Shown piece by piece: positions 24,108 through 32,745 of a stretch of 64,000 bases of DNA. The stretch comes from Flectobacillus longus (lineage in GTDB: Bacteria > Bacteroidota > Bacteroidia > Cytophagales > Spirosomataceae). Location: contig NZ_JASHIC010000007.1 of the NCBI RefSeq assembly GCF_030056705.1, positions 124,001 to 188,000 of the forward strand, in the 5' to 3' direction. The first letter of the stretch is position 1; every line of letters starts with the position of its first letter. The notes under the pieces are model-generated. The model worked only from the letters and a program-made list of their open reading frames with translations. It did not search any database and was not told the DNA's origin. The position numbers were made by a program, and so were the translations under genes.

Positions 24108-24235
24108 ACATTAGGCTGTAAGCCATAGCCATAAGGTTTACTTATTTCGTCAGAAATACTTTTTGACTTTTAGCCTAATGCATAAAGCCTAAAGCTTAAT
24201 GCGGGTAAAATTATTTTAATTTTGCCCACTAACTT
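24108..24235 (-). repeat. dispersed intergenic repeat, family A, copy 1
   Basis: Read on the minus strand this segment (TAAGTTAGTGGG, AAAATAATTTTACCCGC, GGCTTTATGCATTAGGCTAA, then TATTTCT, AAATAAGTAAA) aligns over about 110 bp with 41558-41690 on the plus strand. The inner GGGTAAAATT/AATTTTGCCC hairpin (24203-24227) may act as a weak terminator for the gene ending at 24234. Confidence 0.6.
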
Positions 24236-25598
24236 ACTTTCCTAAATACTTCACTATGATTTGTTCCATATCCTCAATCGCTAGATTTCCCTTACCTACA
24301 ACTCTTTTCTCTTTATCCAGAATATATATCGTTGGAGTATATTGGGCATCAAACTCTTGGTAAAAGCTTATTTCACCAGTTAGGTCTATTACATTAACAA
24401 AGTCGTAGGTTTGATAACGTTTGATAAACTCTCCCCAGGTATCTAAATCATTACCAAAAATTGGTGCAAATATTACTAAGCCTTTGTCGGCGTAGCGTCT
24501 TTGTAATTGTAGTAGCTGTGGCGTAAAAATCTTACAATGCGCACAATCTGCCGCATAAATATACAATATCGTACAAGGAGCTTTTTGAGCATATAAAGTC
24601 TGTTCTTTTCCAGCTAAATCTGTCAATTTTACATCTGGTATTTTACTCCCTATTAATAGTTTTTCTAGATAAAAGACTCTTTCTTTGACTAATTTGATGG
24701 TACTTTCATCCCATAGTTGTGGTTCTTGCAGATAATACTTTTTCATCATATATACAAAAACAGCATCGTGACCCATGGTTTTGCTTGTCTCGAAAAAAGC
24801 CGTTGTCTTAGTAATCAAATACTTTCTCATGGCAATATTTCGCCCAGCTTTTTCGACAACACTACGTGATAAAGCTATTAAAGAATCTATGGGTAAATAG
24901 GCCAGTGGTTCAAAATAGCTCGCTACATTTTGATAAATATAAGGTGTGCGAATCATTCGGTCGTCAGTTAAATCAAAATTGTCAAAAAAATGATTGACGA
25001 AAAACTTATTAGACCAAAGTGGGTCTTCTTCTCCATTAGGTAGCTTAGGAGCTTGAGGCAAATCCATCGGCATAGTAGCCTTTATTAGCTTGGAGGCAAA
25101 AGTACCTGCAAATGCTGTGACAAACTTTTTACGATATTGTTCTAATTCGTATTGGATAGCATACTTTTTATTCATTGAAGCTGAGTCTGATTTAGCTTCT
25201 AATGAGGCTATTTTAGCACCTTCTTTGACTATTTTCTGTTGGTAACTATAAAATAAATCGTTTTCTCTCGAACCTGTAAACTTAATAGAATTTACAATAT
25301 CTTTAGCGTCTGTTTCAAAGGAGAAATGTTGTTCCACAACAAGAATATCGATACTTTTCCAACGTCCAATCATCAGATTATATAATCCAGGCTCTAAGTT
25401 TTGTTTTGCCTGAAATACCACTACTCCATTGGCATTGACTTTAGCAGAATCCTGTACATAATTTACATCTTCATAATAATAGGTTAAATAACAAACAGAA
25501 TCGCGGAGGTTTTTAAATTTTGCCTCGATACGATATTGGGCAAAAAGGTGGCTAGATAAACAGACAAATAAAATGGTTAGTAAGTAAATATATTTCAT
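24234..25598 (-). CDS. secreted thioredoxin-fold (TlpA/DUF5106-type) protein
   Basis: This protein of about 454 residues has a signal peptide (MKYIYLLTILFVCLSS, cleaved near LFAQ), an N-terminal DUF4369-like beta domain, a helical middle (DUF5106-like) and a C-terminal thioredoxin-fold domain with the redox motif CAHC at about 352-355 and a cis-Pro region QYTPTIYILD. It is probably periplasmic or lipid-free surface-facing and reduces or isomerises disulfides. The frame is open to 25667, but the upstream part overlaps the terminator at 25650-25687, so the ATG at 25596-25598 is chosen. It is a paralogue of the next gene upstream. Confidence 0.82.
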   Translation of the reverse strand: MKYIYLLTILFVCLSSHLFAQYRIEAKFKNLRDSVCYLTYYYEDVNYVQDSAKVNANGVVVFQAKQNLEPGLYNLMIGRWKSIDILVVEQHFSFETDAKDIVNSIKFTGSRENDLFYSYQQKIVKEGAKIASLEAKSDSASMNKKYAIQYELEQYRKKFVTAFAGTFASKLIKATMPMDLPQAPKLPNGEEDPLWSNKFFVNHFFDNFDLTDDRMIRTPYIYQNVASYFEPLAYLPIDSLIALSRSVVEKAGRNIAMRKYLITKTTAFFETSKTMGHDAVFVYMMKKYYLQEPQLWDESTIKLVKERVFYLEKLLIGSKIPDVKLTDLAGKEQTLYAQKAPCTILYIYAADCAHCKIFTPQLLQLQRRYADKGLVIFAPIFGNDLDTWGEFIKRYQTYDFVNVIDLTGEISFYQEFDAQYTPTIYILDKEKRVVGKGNLAIEDMEQIIVKYLGK

Positions 25599-25649
25599 AA
25601 AACTAGTGATAAGTATGGTTGAAACGGAGTTGCTAATACTGCAGCCTCC

Positions 25650-25687
25650 AAAAATAACAAATGGCACAGCTTGGTAGGCTGTGCCAT
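25650..25687 (-). terminator. rho-independent terminator between the two thioredoxin-fold genes
   Basis: ATGGCACAGC (25661-25670) and GCTGTGCCAT (25678-25687) pair around a 7-nt loop. On the minus strand it is followed by a T-rich run. It separates the two paralogous genes into different transcripts, or attenuates the second. Confidence 0.8.
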
Positions 25688-25692
25688 TCGAA

Positions 25693-27138
25693 TTATTTTT
25701 TAATATTTTGTTTTTTATGAAAATCTATAAAATCTTCGATTTGTTCAAGAGGTAACCTCTTGGCTATAATCTTTTTGTCTTTGTCCAATACATAAATTAC
25801 AGGTGTAGCATATACATCAAAGAAGTTTTTAAAATCGGTATAATATTCTTCTTTGCCCGTCTGAGGATTTTTATGAATATCTATCCCGTTGATCATTGGC
25901 TCAAATTTAAACTCTTTGATAAATTTCTTCCACTTGAGCGAGCTACGGTCAATAGATGCTGCCAATACTCTGATATTTTTCTGCTTGAGAGCTGGATACA
26001 TTTTCGCCAATTTTGGGGCAGATTCTCTACAATGGCTACATTCTGGGTCATAAATAAATACTACGGTATAATCAGCAGGGATACGACGAATATCAATTTC
26101 TCTTCCAAGGGTATCAGTCAAATACATATCAGGAAAAGGCTTGCCATTTAGGAGCGGTTTTACGATTGCAATTCTTTCCTTCATTTTGCGCACTGTGCTG
26201 GTATCCCATAAAGCTGGCTCTCCAATGTAGTATTTTTCGGCCATGTGAACAAAAGCACCGTCTACACCCAAAATTTTAGGATTTTCGTACGAACTTGTAA
26301 TTTTATAAATCGTATAACGACGAATATCTCTACCTTTTACTTTTGCCAAGATTTTATCAGCCTCAAGCGAAATTGAATCAGCGTGTTGTACTGTCAAATC
26401 TTCGAAGTATCGTTCTAATTTCTTTTGATAAAAAGGTGTTCTCATCAAACGTTCATCGCCTAAATCAAAGTTGTCCCAAAAATGCGACTTATAGTAAGAG
26501 AACTGAAACTGATACATCGCAGCCGAATCTGCTTTTGTCACCATAGGCTTGCCATAAGCTGGCACTTCAGGTTCTTGGGCGGCTTTAATCAATTTTACTA
26601 CAAAAGAACCTTTATTTTGCTCTAACCAAGTCTTTTGAAAAGTTTCAATCTCAGCTTGTTGCTTTTTAAATGCAGCCTCAGATACTACATCTTTTTTCTG
26701 GCGACGTACCGCATCTAGTTGTTTGAGTTTTTCAAACTTTGATGACATTTCTTGTTGAAATCCAAAAAACATTTCGTTTTCCTTCGAGCCAGTCACTTTC
26801 ATTTTACCAATCAGATTGGTTGTATCTGTTTCAAAAGAAAAATTGGTATTACCAATCACAATATCCAAATATCTGCCTTTGGGTAAAGCAATTAAATACA
26901 AGCCTTCTGGTAATTCTTTGGTGCCTTTAAAATGAAATTGTCCATAACTATCTACTTTTGCAGTATCTTTTATTACTTGCTGATTGTACCCAAAGTAGTG
27001 CGCAAGAAATACAGTTGTATCTTTAATACCAGTAATTTTTCCTTTGATTGAAAAACTGCTGGGTGTTTGAGCAAAGCTTTGTGTACCAAACAATAGGACA
27101 AGAAGGAATAGAAAAATTTGTTTAGAATAATGCTTCAT
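25693..27138 (-). CDS. secreted thioredoxin-fold (TlpA/DUF5106-type) protein, paralogue
   Basis: A 481-residue protein with a signal peptide (1-24, ending SFAQ), DUF4369-like N-terminal domain (IKGKITGIKDTTVFLAHYFG at about 31-50), helical middle with the family's NEMFFGFQQ and HFWDNFDLGDERLMRTPFY, and a C-terminal thioredoxin fold with CSHC at 367-370 and VYATPVIYVLD. It is very similar in layout to the protein at 24234-25598. Such proteins are abundant in Bacteroidota and probably keep cysteines of exported proteins or cytochromes reduced; the precise partner is unknown. Confidence 0.85.
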   Translation of the reverse strand: MKHYSKQIFLFLLVLLFGTQSFAQTPSSFSIKGKITGIKDTTVFLAHYFGYNQQVIKDTAKVDSYGQFHFKGTKELPEGLYLIALPKGRYLDIVIGNTNFSFETDTTNLIGKMKVTGSKENEMFFGFQQEMSSKFEKLKQLDAVRRQKKDVVSEAAFKKQQAEIETFQKTWLEQNKGSFVVKLIKAAQEPEVPAYGKPMVTKADSAAMYQFQFSYYKSHFWDNFDLGDERLMRTPFYQKKLERYFEDLTVQHADSISLEADKILAKVKGRDIRRYTIYKITSSYENPKILGVDGAFVHMAEKYYIGEPALWDTSTVRKMKERIAIVKPLLNGKPFPDMYLTDTLGREIDIRRIPADYTVVFIYDPECSHCRESAPKLAKMYPALKQKNIRVLAASIDRSSLKWKKFIKEFKFEPMINGIDIHKNPQTGKEEYYTDFKNFFDVYATPVIYVLDKDKKIIAKRLPLEQIEDFIDFHKKQNIKK

Positions 27139-27191
27139 TGTATGTAATTAAGATTGAGATAACAATTTATGTAAGTTAAGATTCAGTGTCA

Positions 27192-27247
27192 TAAGTATTA
27201 GTGCTGAATTGTGAATGTAAAATTTTAATTATCAATACTTTACATCT
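27192..27247 (+). repeat. dispersed intergenic repeat, family B, copy 1
   Basis: The segment begins TAAGTATTAGTGCTGAATT and ends ATCAATACTTTACATCT. It is nearly identical to 41209-41278, which has a 14-bp insertion and two other differences. It lies in the 520-bp gap (27139-27658) that carries no convincing gene. Confidence 0.7.
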
Positions 27248-27261
27248 CAAATTCAATTTTA

Positions 27262-27350
27262 TGGCTTTCTACTTTCAGCTATAGGCTTTCGGTAAAACAT
27301 TCCCTATGAATTCAAAAAGATTTTTTGCTTAATACCTATGGCCTAGAGCG
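27262..27350 (+). repeat. dispersed intergenic repeat, family A, diverged copy 2
   Basis: GGCTTTCTACTTTCAG, then TTTTTTGCTTAATACCTATG and GGCCTAGAGCG, resemble the end of the 41558-41690 copy (TTTTGCCTAATGCTTACC, GCTTAAAGCG). The match is loose. Confidence 0.4.
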
Positions 27351-27471
27351 TTTTAAGGCAATTTTATTTTGCATTAATCTTTAATAAAGAACCGTTTTAA
27401 AGAATATGATAATCAGTGGACATTGAGTTTTAATATGTTTTAAAAATGTAACCAAATGCTTTTTGTACAAA

Positions 27472-27524
27472 ATATTACAACTATAAATTGTAACATGTAA
27501 GAACAAGGGTAATTGTTGTAATAT
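27472..27524 (+). promoter_or_regulatory. inverted repeat upstream of ydcF-like gene
   Basis: ATATTACAAC (27472-27481) and GTTGTAATAT (27515-27524) are exact complements, with a further TTACAA/TTGTAA pair inside. A TTTTG-N18-TAAATTGT sequence overlaps it. It may be an operator, about 135 bp before the start codon. Confidence 0.35.
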
Positions 27525-27658
27525 GCCTAAAGCACTTGACCATTTCGTCTATTTTGCTTTTGAATTTACAAATTTATCTAAACTTCCTTTCCAATGGCTA
27601 GGATATGTATCAAATACTTTCAAATTTATCTGTAAGACACTTTTAGCCCTATCAAACG

Positions 27659-28435
27659 ATGTTTTTTATCCTTTCAAAACTCTTGTTTTATATATTCATG
27701 CCCATTAGTCTGATTACGATAACGCTTGTCTGGGGCATTATCACCAAATCCTTAAAGCTTAAGAAACTACTTCTTTTGACAAGCTTGGGAATTATCCTCA
27801 TTTTGGGCAACAGCACGCTCGTCAATTGGGGATATCATTTATGGGAAACTCCTCCCCCAGTCAGTCCATTCGCTCAACGATACGATATTGGAATTATTAT
27901 TTCAGGAGGTATGATGATGAATCGTATGAGTGCCCAAGAACAGATTTTTACAGGAAAAACTGCCGATAGATTTCTTCAACCTTTGCGAATGTATAAAAGA
28001 GGATTATTGAAAAAAATTATCATTTCGGGTGGTGATGTTAGCATTAATCCCCTCAGCAATGAACATGATTCAGAAACTGCTAAAACGCAACAAATTTTAG
28101 TAGAATTAGGGGTAAAACCCGAAGATATTTTATTGGAAACTAAAGCGCGCAATACACGAGAAAACGCCCTCTATTCTGCACAAATCATTCGTTCTTTTCC
28201 CGAAATAAAGACAAGTATCTTGTTTACCTCAGCCTTTCATGGCCGAAGAGCTATAGGTTGTTTTCAAAAAGCAGGCTTAAATACCACATTGTATAGTTGT
28301 GCAATACGAGCTGTAGACATAGGATATACGCCTGATACGCTTTTCATACCAAGTGAACAAGCCTTGGCTGAAGCTTATCAATTAATCCATGAAATAATAG
28401 GATATTGTGTATATAAAGCAATGGGGTATTGCTAA
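27659..28435 (+). CDS. YdcF family membrane protein (DUF218)
   Basis: A 258-residue protein with two N-terminal transmembrane helices (about 3-27 and 37-55) and a DUF218 domain: DIGIIISGGMMMNR (about 78-91), KKIIISGGDV near 120, and TRENALYSAQII near 165 with LFTSAFHGRRAI. It is of the YdcF/SanA/ElyC group, which affects envelope integrity and possibly undecaprenyl-phosphate carrier use; E. coli YdcF binds S-adenosylmethionine in vitro. The start ATG at 27659 fits the first helix. A terminator lies 135 bp after the stop. Confidence 0.82.
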   Translation: MFFILSKLLFYIFMPISLITITLVWGIITKSLKLKKLLLLTSLGIILILGNSTLVNWGYHLWETPPPVSPFAQRYDIGIIISGGMMMNRMSAQEQIFTGKTADRFLQPLRMYKRGLLKKIIISGGDVSINPLSNEHDSETAKTQQILVELGVKPEDILLETKARNTRENALYSAQIIRSFPEIKTSILFTSAFHGRRAIGCFQKAGLNTTLYSCAIRAVDIGYTPDTLFIPSEQALAEAYQLIHEIIGYCVYKAMGYC

Positions 28436-28571
28436 AAGAAAGGACAAAAATAATGAAGGTCACTATCAACTTTTGAGTGAAAAGTATATAGTGAAAATTC
28501 ACTACCACTCTTCACCCGAAAAATTTTATTTTACAGAAAAGACTGTAAAACTTTATTTCAGTATTGCTTGG

Positions 28572-28608
28572 CTAGAGCTTTGGCACAATGCCATGAGCTC
28601 TAGTTTTT
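28572..28608 (+). terminator. rho-independent terminator downstream of ydcF-like gene
   Basis: CTAGAGCT (28572-28579) pairs with AGCTCTAG (28596-28603), with an inner TGGCA/TGCCA stem, followed by five T. The 184-bp gap before pfkA holds nothing else I can support. Confidence 0.8.
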
Positions 28609-28619
28609 GATTTAGAATC

Positions 28620-29591
28620 TTATCGAAGAATCGATGCCATTCTTAATAAATCACTATTAATCACTTTTTTCTTTGTGATAGTATCGTGGAAAGGTGTGTA
28701 AATCAATTGATCATTTACAATACCAGCCATCACATTTTTTTGTCCGTTCAACAGACCTTCCAATGCACCAAGACCCAAACGGCTTGACAAAATACGGTCA
28801 TAAGCAGTTGGACTACCTCCACGTTGAATGTGACCTAAGTTGGTTACACGAATATCAACAGGCACATCGATTGTTGCTTTGATTTTTTCTGCAACCTCAG
28901 CAGCATGACCTTCTTCGTCACCTTCTGCTACTACTACGATTGATGAAGATTTTTTTCTTTCAAAACCTGCCTTCAATACAGACACTACGTCGTCGATAGT
29001 TTGTCTTTCTTCAGGAATCAAGATAGACTCTGCTCCACCAGAAATACCAGACTGTACAGCGATATAGCCCGAATCACGACCCATAACTTCGATAAAGAAG
29101 ATACGATCATGAGAATCGGCTGTGTCACGGATTTTGTCAATAGCATCCAAAGCTGTATTTACAGCAGTATCGTAACCAATTGTATAATCAGTACCATACA
29201 AATCGTTATCGATTGTACCAGGTGCACCAACAGTAGGAATTTGAAATTCGTTGAAGAAAATCTCTGCCCCTGTAAAAGTACCGTTACCACCAATCGCAAT
29301 CAAACCATCGATACCATGTGCTTTTAGCTGATCATAACCTTTTTTACGACCTTCGGGAGTCATAAACTCTTTTGAGCGAGCTGATTTCAAGATAGTACCA
29401 CCACGCTGAACGATGTTACTTACTGATTGAGAATTAAGAGGAATGATATCACCTTTGATCATTCCGTTGTAGCCTCGGATTACTCCGAACATCTCTAGGC
29501 CATAATGTAAACCTCCACGTACGACAGCTCTAATACAAGCGTTCATGCCCGGAGCATCACCCCCAGAGGTAAATACTGCGACTCTTTTCAT
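28620..29591 (-). CDS. pfkA: ATP-dependent 6-phosphofructokinase
   Basis: A 323-residue PfkA that phosphorylates fructose 6-phosphate to fructose 1,6-bisphosphate, the committed step of glycolysis. GGDAPGMN at 10-17 and GGNGTFTGA at 101-109 bind ATP. PGTIDNDLYGTDYTIGYDTA (from 124) holds the catalytic Asp in TIDND, and MGRDSGY at 170-176 binds fructose 6-phosphate. The Gly in the GGNGT motif marks ATP rather than pyrophosphate use, from general family knowledge. Length is standard. A TAAATTTG box (29663-29670 minus) about 70 bp upstream could be its promoter. Confidence 0.96.
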   Translation of the reverse strand: MKRVAVFTSGGDAPGMNACIRAVVRGGLHYGLEMFGVIRGYNGMIKGDIIPLNSQSVSNIVQRGGTILKSARSKEFMTPEGRKKGYDQLKAHGIDGLIAIGGNGTFTGAEIFFNEFQIPTVGAPGTIDNDLYGTDYTIGYDTAVNTALDAIDKIRDTADSHDRIFFIEVMGRDSGYIAVQSGISGGAESILIPEERQTIDDVVSVLKAGFERKKSSSIVVVAEGDEEGHAAEVAEKIKATIDVPVDIRVTNLGHIQRGGSPTAYDRILSSRLGLGALEGLLNGQKNVMAGIVNDQLIYTPFHDTITKKKVINSDLLRMASILR

Positions 29592-30295
29592 ATAGACAAT
29601 TTATTATTTTTAGTCGGTTAAGCTAAATCCCAAATATTATTTGCTTTTTATGCAAATCACTGCAAATTTATTGCTTAAAAATGACGTTTCGAATCATTTT
29701 CGCAAAAAAATAGCGCAAACAGTTGCAAAAGCTCCAATTATATTATTTTTCCAATTTTTTGTATAATTTTTTCACTTCAAAAATAATACACTTAGAAATA
29801 TCCAAGACCTCACTTAAAATTATACAACAATTTTACGAGTATTTTTTGACTCTAAAAAAAATCTCTTCATTTATCCCTAATCATTATTCGATTTATCCAA
29901 GAGTTCTTACATTTAGAAATTATCTCAAATTTCGTGTGTGTTTAGGGCATAAAATCATAGTTTTACTTTTACGAGTACAAACATTTAATCGTTTAATCAA
30001 AACGTTTTTACAAAGTAACGGACTAATTAACGAATTTTGTCTTGAATTGGAGGTTAGAATAAAATTAAATTATCAAAAAGAAACAAAAACGGCTTTATAA
30101 AATCATCATACAATAATGGTTCTTTGTTTGGAGTTTAATAATCAGTTTGTCAAAATCCAAGTTCTTTCAAAAATATTAAACTAACCTTATTAAATTTGCA
30201 CCCACACTAAGCTATTATATTTTTTGTATCCCTCTCACCTTTATCCGATACCCATATAAATCAAATATTGAAACAACTCATAGGCTTTATAATAC
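29592..30295. other. 704-bp AT-rich intergenic region between divergent genes
   Basis: No convincing gene. It should hold the pfkA promoter (candidate TAAATTTG on the minus strand, 29663-29670) and that of the DUF5723 gene (candidate TAAATTTG on the plus strand, 30191-30198). A 125-codon open frame at 29723-30100 has an atypical composition (very rich in Phe, Ile, Leu, Tyr and Lys from AT-rich DNA) and is probably not coding. Confidence 0.5.
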
Positions 30296-31849
30296 ATGTT
30301 AAAAAAAATAATTACCTTACTGGGTATCTACTTTTTGCCAATTATCTCACATGCACAGCAATGGTTGGGTATTGCTAATAGTAACTATGCGGGTACGAAT
30401 GCGCTGTATGTAAATCCAGCCAATGTTACCGACTCACGATATAAATTTTATTTGAATATTGCAGGTAACGACGCTTTTGCAACCAACAGTTATTTTGGGT
30501 GGAACGCTCCATATTCATATCTGTCGATGTTTACCAATAGCGTTTCTAGCACCTATCGCAATGCCAAAGGTGTGATTGTATATAAAGATGAATATTTAAG
30601 CCCCAATTCAAATCACTCTTTTGAGTCTGTTTACACACTTACCGACACACGAGGTCCTTCGGCTCTTTATACCATCAACGAAACTCGTTCGGTGGCTTTA
30701 ACGACACGTGTACGTGCAGGAATGAGCGCCACTAATGTAGACAGCGACTTTGCGCAGGCAATGTATTATGGTATTGACAACATTCAACCAAGTACAGTAG
30801 GATATGATCTCAAAAATATGATGATTAATCTTAATAGTTATGCCGAAATCGGCATAAGTTATGGACAAACACTCATTGATGATGATGAAGAATATATCAA
30901 AGTAGGAATTACAGCAAAGAGATTAGCTGGAATTTATGCAGCGTATGCGCTTATCAACGAAGCTAACTATCAGATTATTCCAGACTTTAGAAACCCAACA
31001 AATAACACGCTATTAATTAACTCCCTGAAACTTCAGTATGGATATACAGATGAAGATGCCCTCAAAAATGCCAGCCCTTCATTGAGTTGGCTATTAGGAG
31101 GAGATGCCGCTGGAGGAGGATGGGGCTTAGATCTTGGTTTTGTGTATGAATATCGCCCCGATATTAACAAATATACTTACCGAGAAAAAGGAAAACGAAA
31201 ACTGGATGCGAGCAAAAACAAGTACAAGTACAAATTTGGCGTATCGCTCAACGATATTGGTTATCTCAATTATAATAACCCATTTTATGCCAACAGTTGG
31301 GATTTAGCCATAAACAACACCACTTTTACGAGAGAAGATTTTAGAGGTTCAAGAGGGTTTGACGCCCTATTTAATCAAATCAATAATAAATTAGGTGCAG
31401 GGCCAGGCAATAATGAGCAAAAATTTATGACAGTTTTGCCAGCCACCCTACAAGTAACCGCTGATTATCAATTAAAACCCCACGTATATGTGGCTGGGTA
31501 CTGGGTTCAGAACCTCACTAATAGTAGAGCCAGAGGTCTACGAGCACCATCCTTAATAAGCCTTACACCACGATACGAAAGAAAGTGGATAGAAGTAAGC
31601 ATGCCATTGGTATTGTTTGACAATTACACCAAATTTGGCTTTGGTTTGGCAACAAGATTAGGACCAGTGTTTATAGGTACGGATAATCTCGGTTCATTAT
31701 TAAATTTAGGCAAACCTAAAGGGTTTGATGCCTACTTTGGTGTAAATTTACCCATATTCAATGCTGGGCCAACATTGCCCAATTCATGTTGGTATGAAGA
31801 TGAAGGCAAAAAGTCCTTTTTACAAAAATTGATGTTTTGGAAGAAGTAG
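30296..31849 (+). CDS. DUF5723 family outer-membrane-type protein
   Basis: A 517-residue secreted protein with a signal peptide (1-20, ending SHAQ). It begins QWLGIANSNYAGTNALYVNPANVTDSRYKFYLNIAG, a pattern typical of DUF5723 proteins of Bacteroidota, which look like outer-membrane beta barrels. Many alternating aromatic strands follow, and it ends with a short basic/aromatic tail (LQKLMFWKK). DUF5723 members are sometimes listed among type IX secretion-linked or gliding-associated proteins, but their role is unknown. It is followed by the PhyH gene after 49 bp, possibly one transcript. Confidence 0.75.
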   Translation: MLKKIITLLGIYFLPIISHAQQWLGIANSNYAGTNALYVNPANVTDSRYKFYLNIAGNDAFATNSYFGWNAPYSYLSMFTNSVSSTYRNAKGVIVYKDEYLSPNSNHSFESVYTLTDTRGPSALYTINETRSVALTTRVRAGMSATNVDSDFAQAMYYGIDNIQPSTVGYDLKNMMINLNSYAEIGISYGQTLIDDDEEYIKVGITAKRLAGIYAAYALINEANYQIIPDFRNPTNNTLLINSLKLQYGYTDEDALKNASPSLSWLLGGDAAGGGWGLDLGFVYEYRPDINKYTYREKGKRKLDASKNKYKYKFGVSLNDIGYLNYNNPFYANSWDLAINNTTFTREDFRGSRGFDALFNQINNKLGAGPGNNEQKFMTVLPATLQVTADYQLKPHVYVAGYWVQNLTNSRARGLRAPSLISLTPRYERKWIEVSMPLVLFDNYTKFGFGLATRLGPVFIGTDNLGSLLNLGKPKGFDAYFGVNLPIFNAGPTLPNSCWYEDEGKKSFLQKLMFWKK

Positions 31850-31898
31850 ACGATAAGTTAGTTAGAAAACCAAGTCTTATTTTGTAGTAAAACTACGT

Positions 31899-32615
31899 AT
31901 GATAATGGCAACTGATACTTTCAACCAACAAGGCTTTGACTTTATTCCTCCTCTTTACTCAGAGGTGGAGATTTCTGATATTGTAAATACTATTGAGGTC
32001 AATACAAAAGATAAAGCCAACTTCAGAAGGTCGAATAACCTATTTGCTATACGTCGATTCTTGTTAGAAGTCCCTGAAATCATTCAGTTGATATTCACAC
32101 AAAAGCTCGAATCAATTCTTAAGGAGTTACTTGGAGAAAATTATTTTCTTGTCAAAAGTATCTATTTCGATAAACCTACCGATTCAAATTGGTATGTGGC
32201 ATATCATCAGGACTTGACAATTTCTGTCAATCAAAAAATAGAGGCTGAAGGTTTCGGTCCCTGGACGGTCAAACCCGATAATTATGCTGTGCAACCGCCC
32301 TTACCTATCTTAGAACAAATGGTGACATTGAGAATTCATTTGGATGATACTTCTGCCGAAAATGGGGCTTTGTACGTAATTCCAGAATCACACAATAAGG
32401 GTATCATAAGACCAGAGTTGATTGATTGGAGTAATACCGCTGAAAAGGTCTGTCCTGTAGAAAAAGGCGGTGTTATGCTAATGAAACCCCTACTACTCCA
32501 TAGCTCAAAACGAACCACCAATCTTCAACCGAGAAAAGTCATCCATTTGGAATTTGCTAATAATGAATTACCTAATGGATTGGAATGGGCAGAAAAATGG
32601 AATTGGAAGACATAA
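31899..32615 (+). CDS. phytanoyl-CoA dioxygenase (PhyH) family protein
   Basis: A 238-residue Fe(II)/2-oxoglutarate-dependent oxygenase. The metal-binding facial triad is visible as H103-x-D105 in YHQDLTIS and H201 in LLLHSSKRTTN; Arg212 (PRKVIHLEF) is the likely 2-oxoglutarate ligand. Members hydroxylate small molecules, lipids or protein side chains; the substrate here is unknown. A second, distant PhyH protein is encoded at 45486-46301 in the glycan locus. The start could be Met1 or Met3. A strong terminator follows. Confidence 0.85.
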   Translation: MIMATDTFNQQGFDFIPPLYSEVEISDIVNTIEVNTKDKANFRRSNNLFAIRRFLLEVPEIIQLIFTQKLESILKELLGENYFLVKSIYFDKPTDSNWYVAYHQDLTISVNQKIEAEGFGPWTVKPDNYAVQPPLPILEQMVTLRIHLDDTSAENGALYVIPESHNKGIIRPELIDWSNTAEKVCPVEKGGVMLMKPLLLHSSKRTTNLQPRKVIHLEFANNELPNGLEWAEKWNWKT

Positions 32616-32647
32616 AAAAGGTGTTAGTTTTCACTAACACCTTTTTT
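32614..32647. terminator. bidirectional terminator between PhyH and DUF4394 genes
   Basis: GGTGTTAGT and ACTAACACC pair around a TTTC loop, flanked by A6 and T6. It can serve both convergent genes. Confidence 0.88.
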
Positions 32648-32683
32648 ATCTTATATGAAGTAAGCTAAAAATCTAAATATGTT

Positions 32684-32745
32684 TCAGAGTAAATAAAGGA
32701 AACATTTTGCCTAATGCCTACAGCCGACCTCCTAAAGCCTAATCA
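32684..32745 (+). repeat. dispersed intergenic repeat, family A, short copy 3
   Basis: The central part AACATTTTGCCTAATGCCTA resembles the 41558-41690 copy (AATCATTTTGCCTAATGCTT). Only about 30-40 bp are clearly related. Confidence 0.35.

Noticed and set aside
27523-27708. 61-codon open frame overlapping the start of the ydcF-like gene
   Set aside because: It overlaps the real gene in another frame and shows no signal or domain.
29723-30100. 125-codon open frame upstream of the DUF5723 gene
   Set aside because: It lies in very AT-rich DNA, has an extreme Phe/Ile/Leu/Tyr/Lys composition and no family resemblance; it is probably chance.
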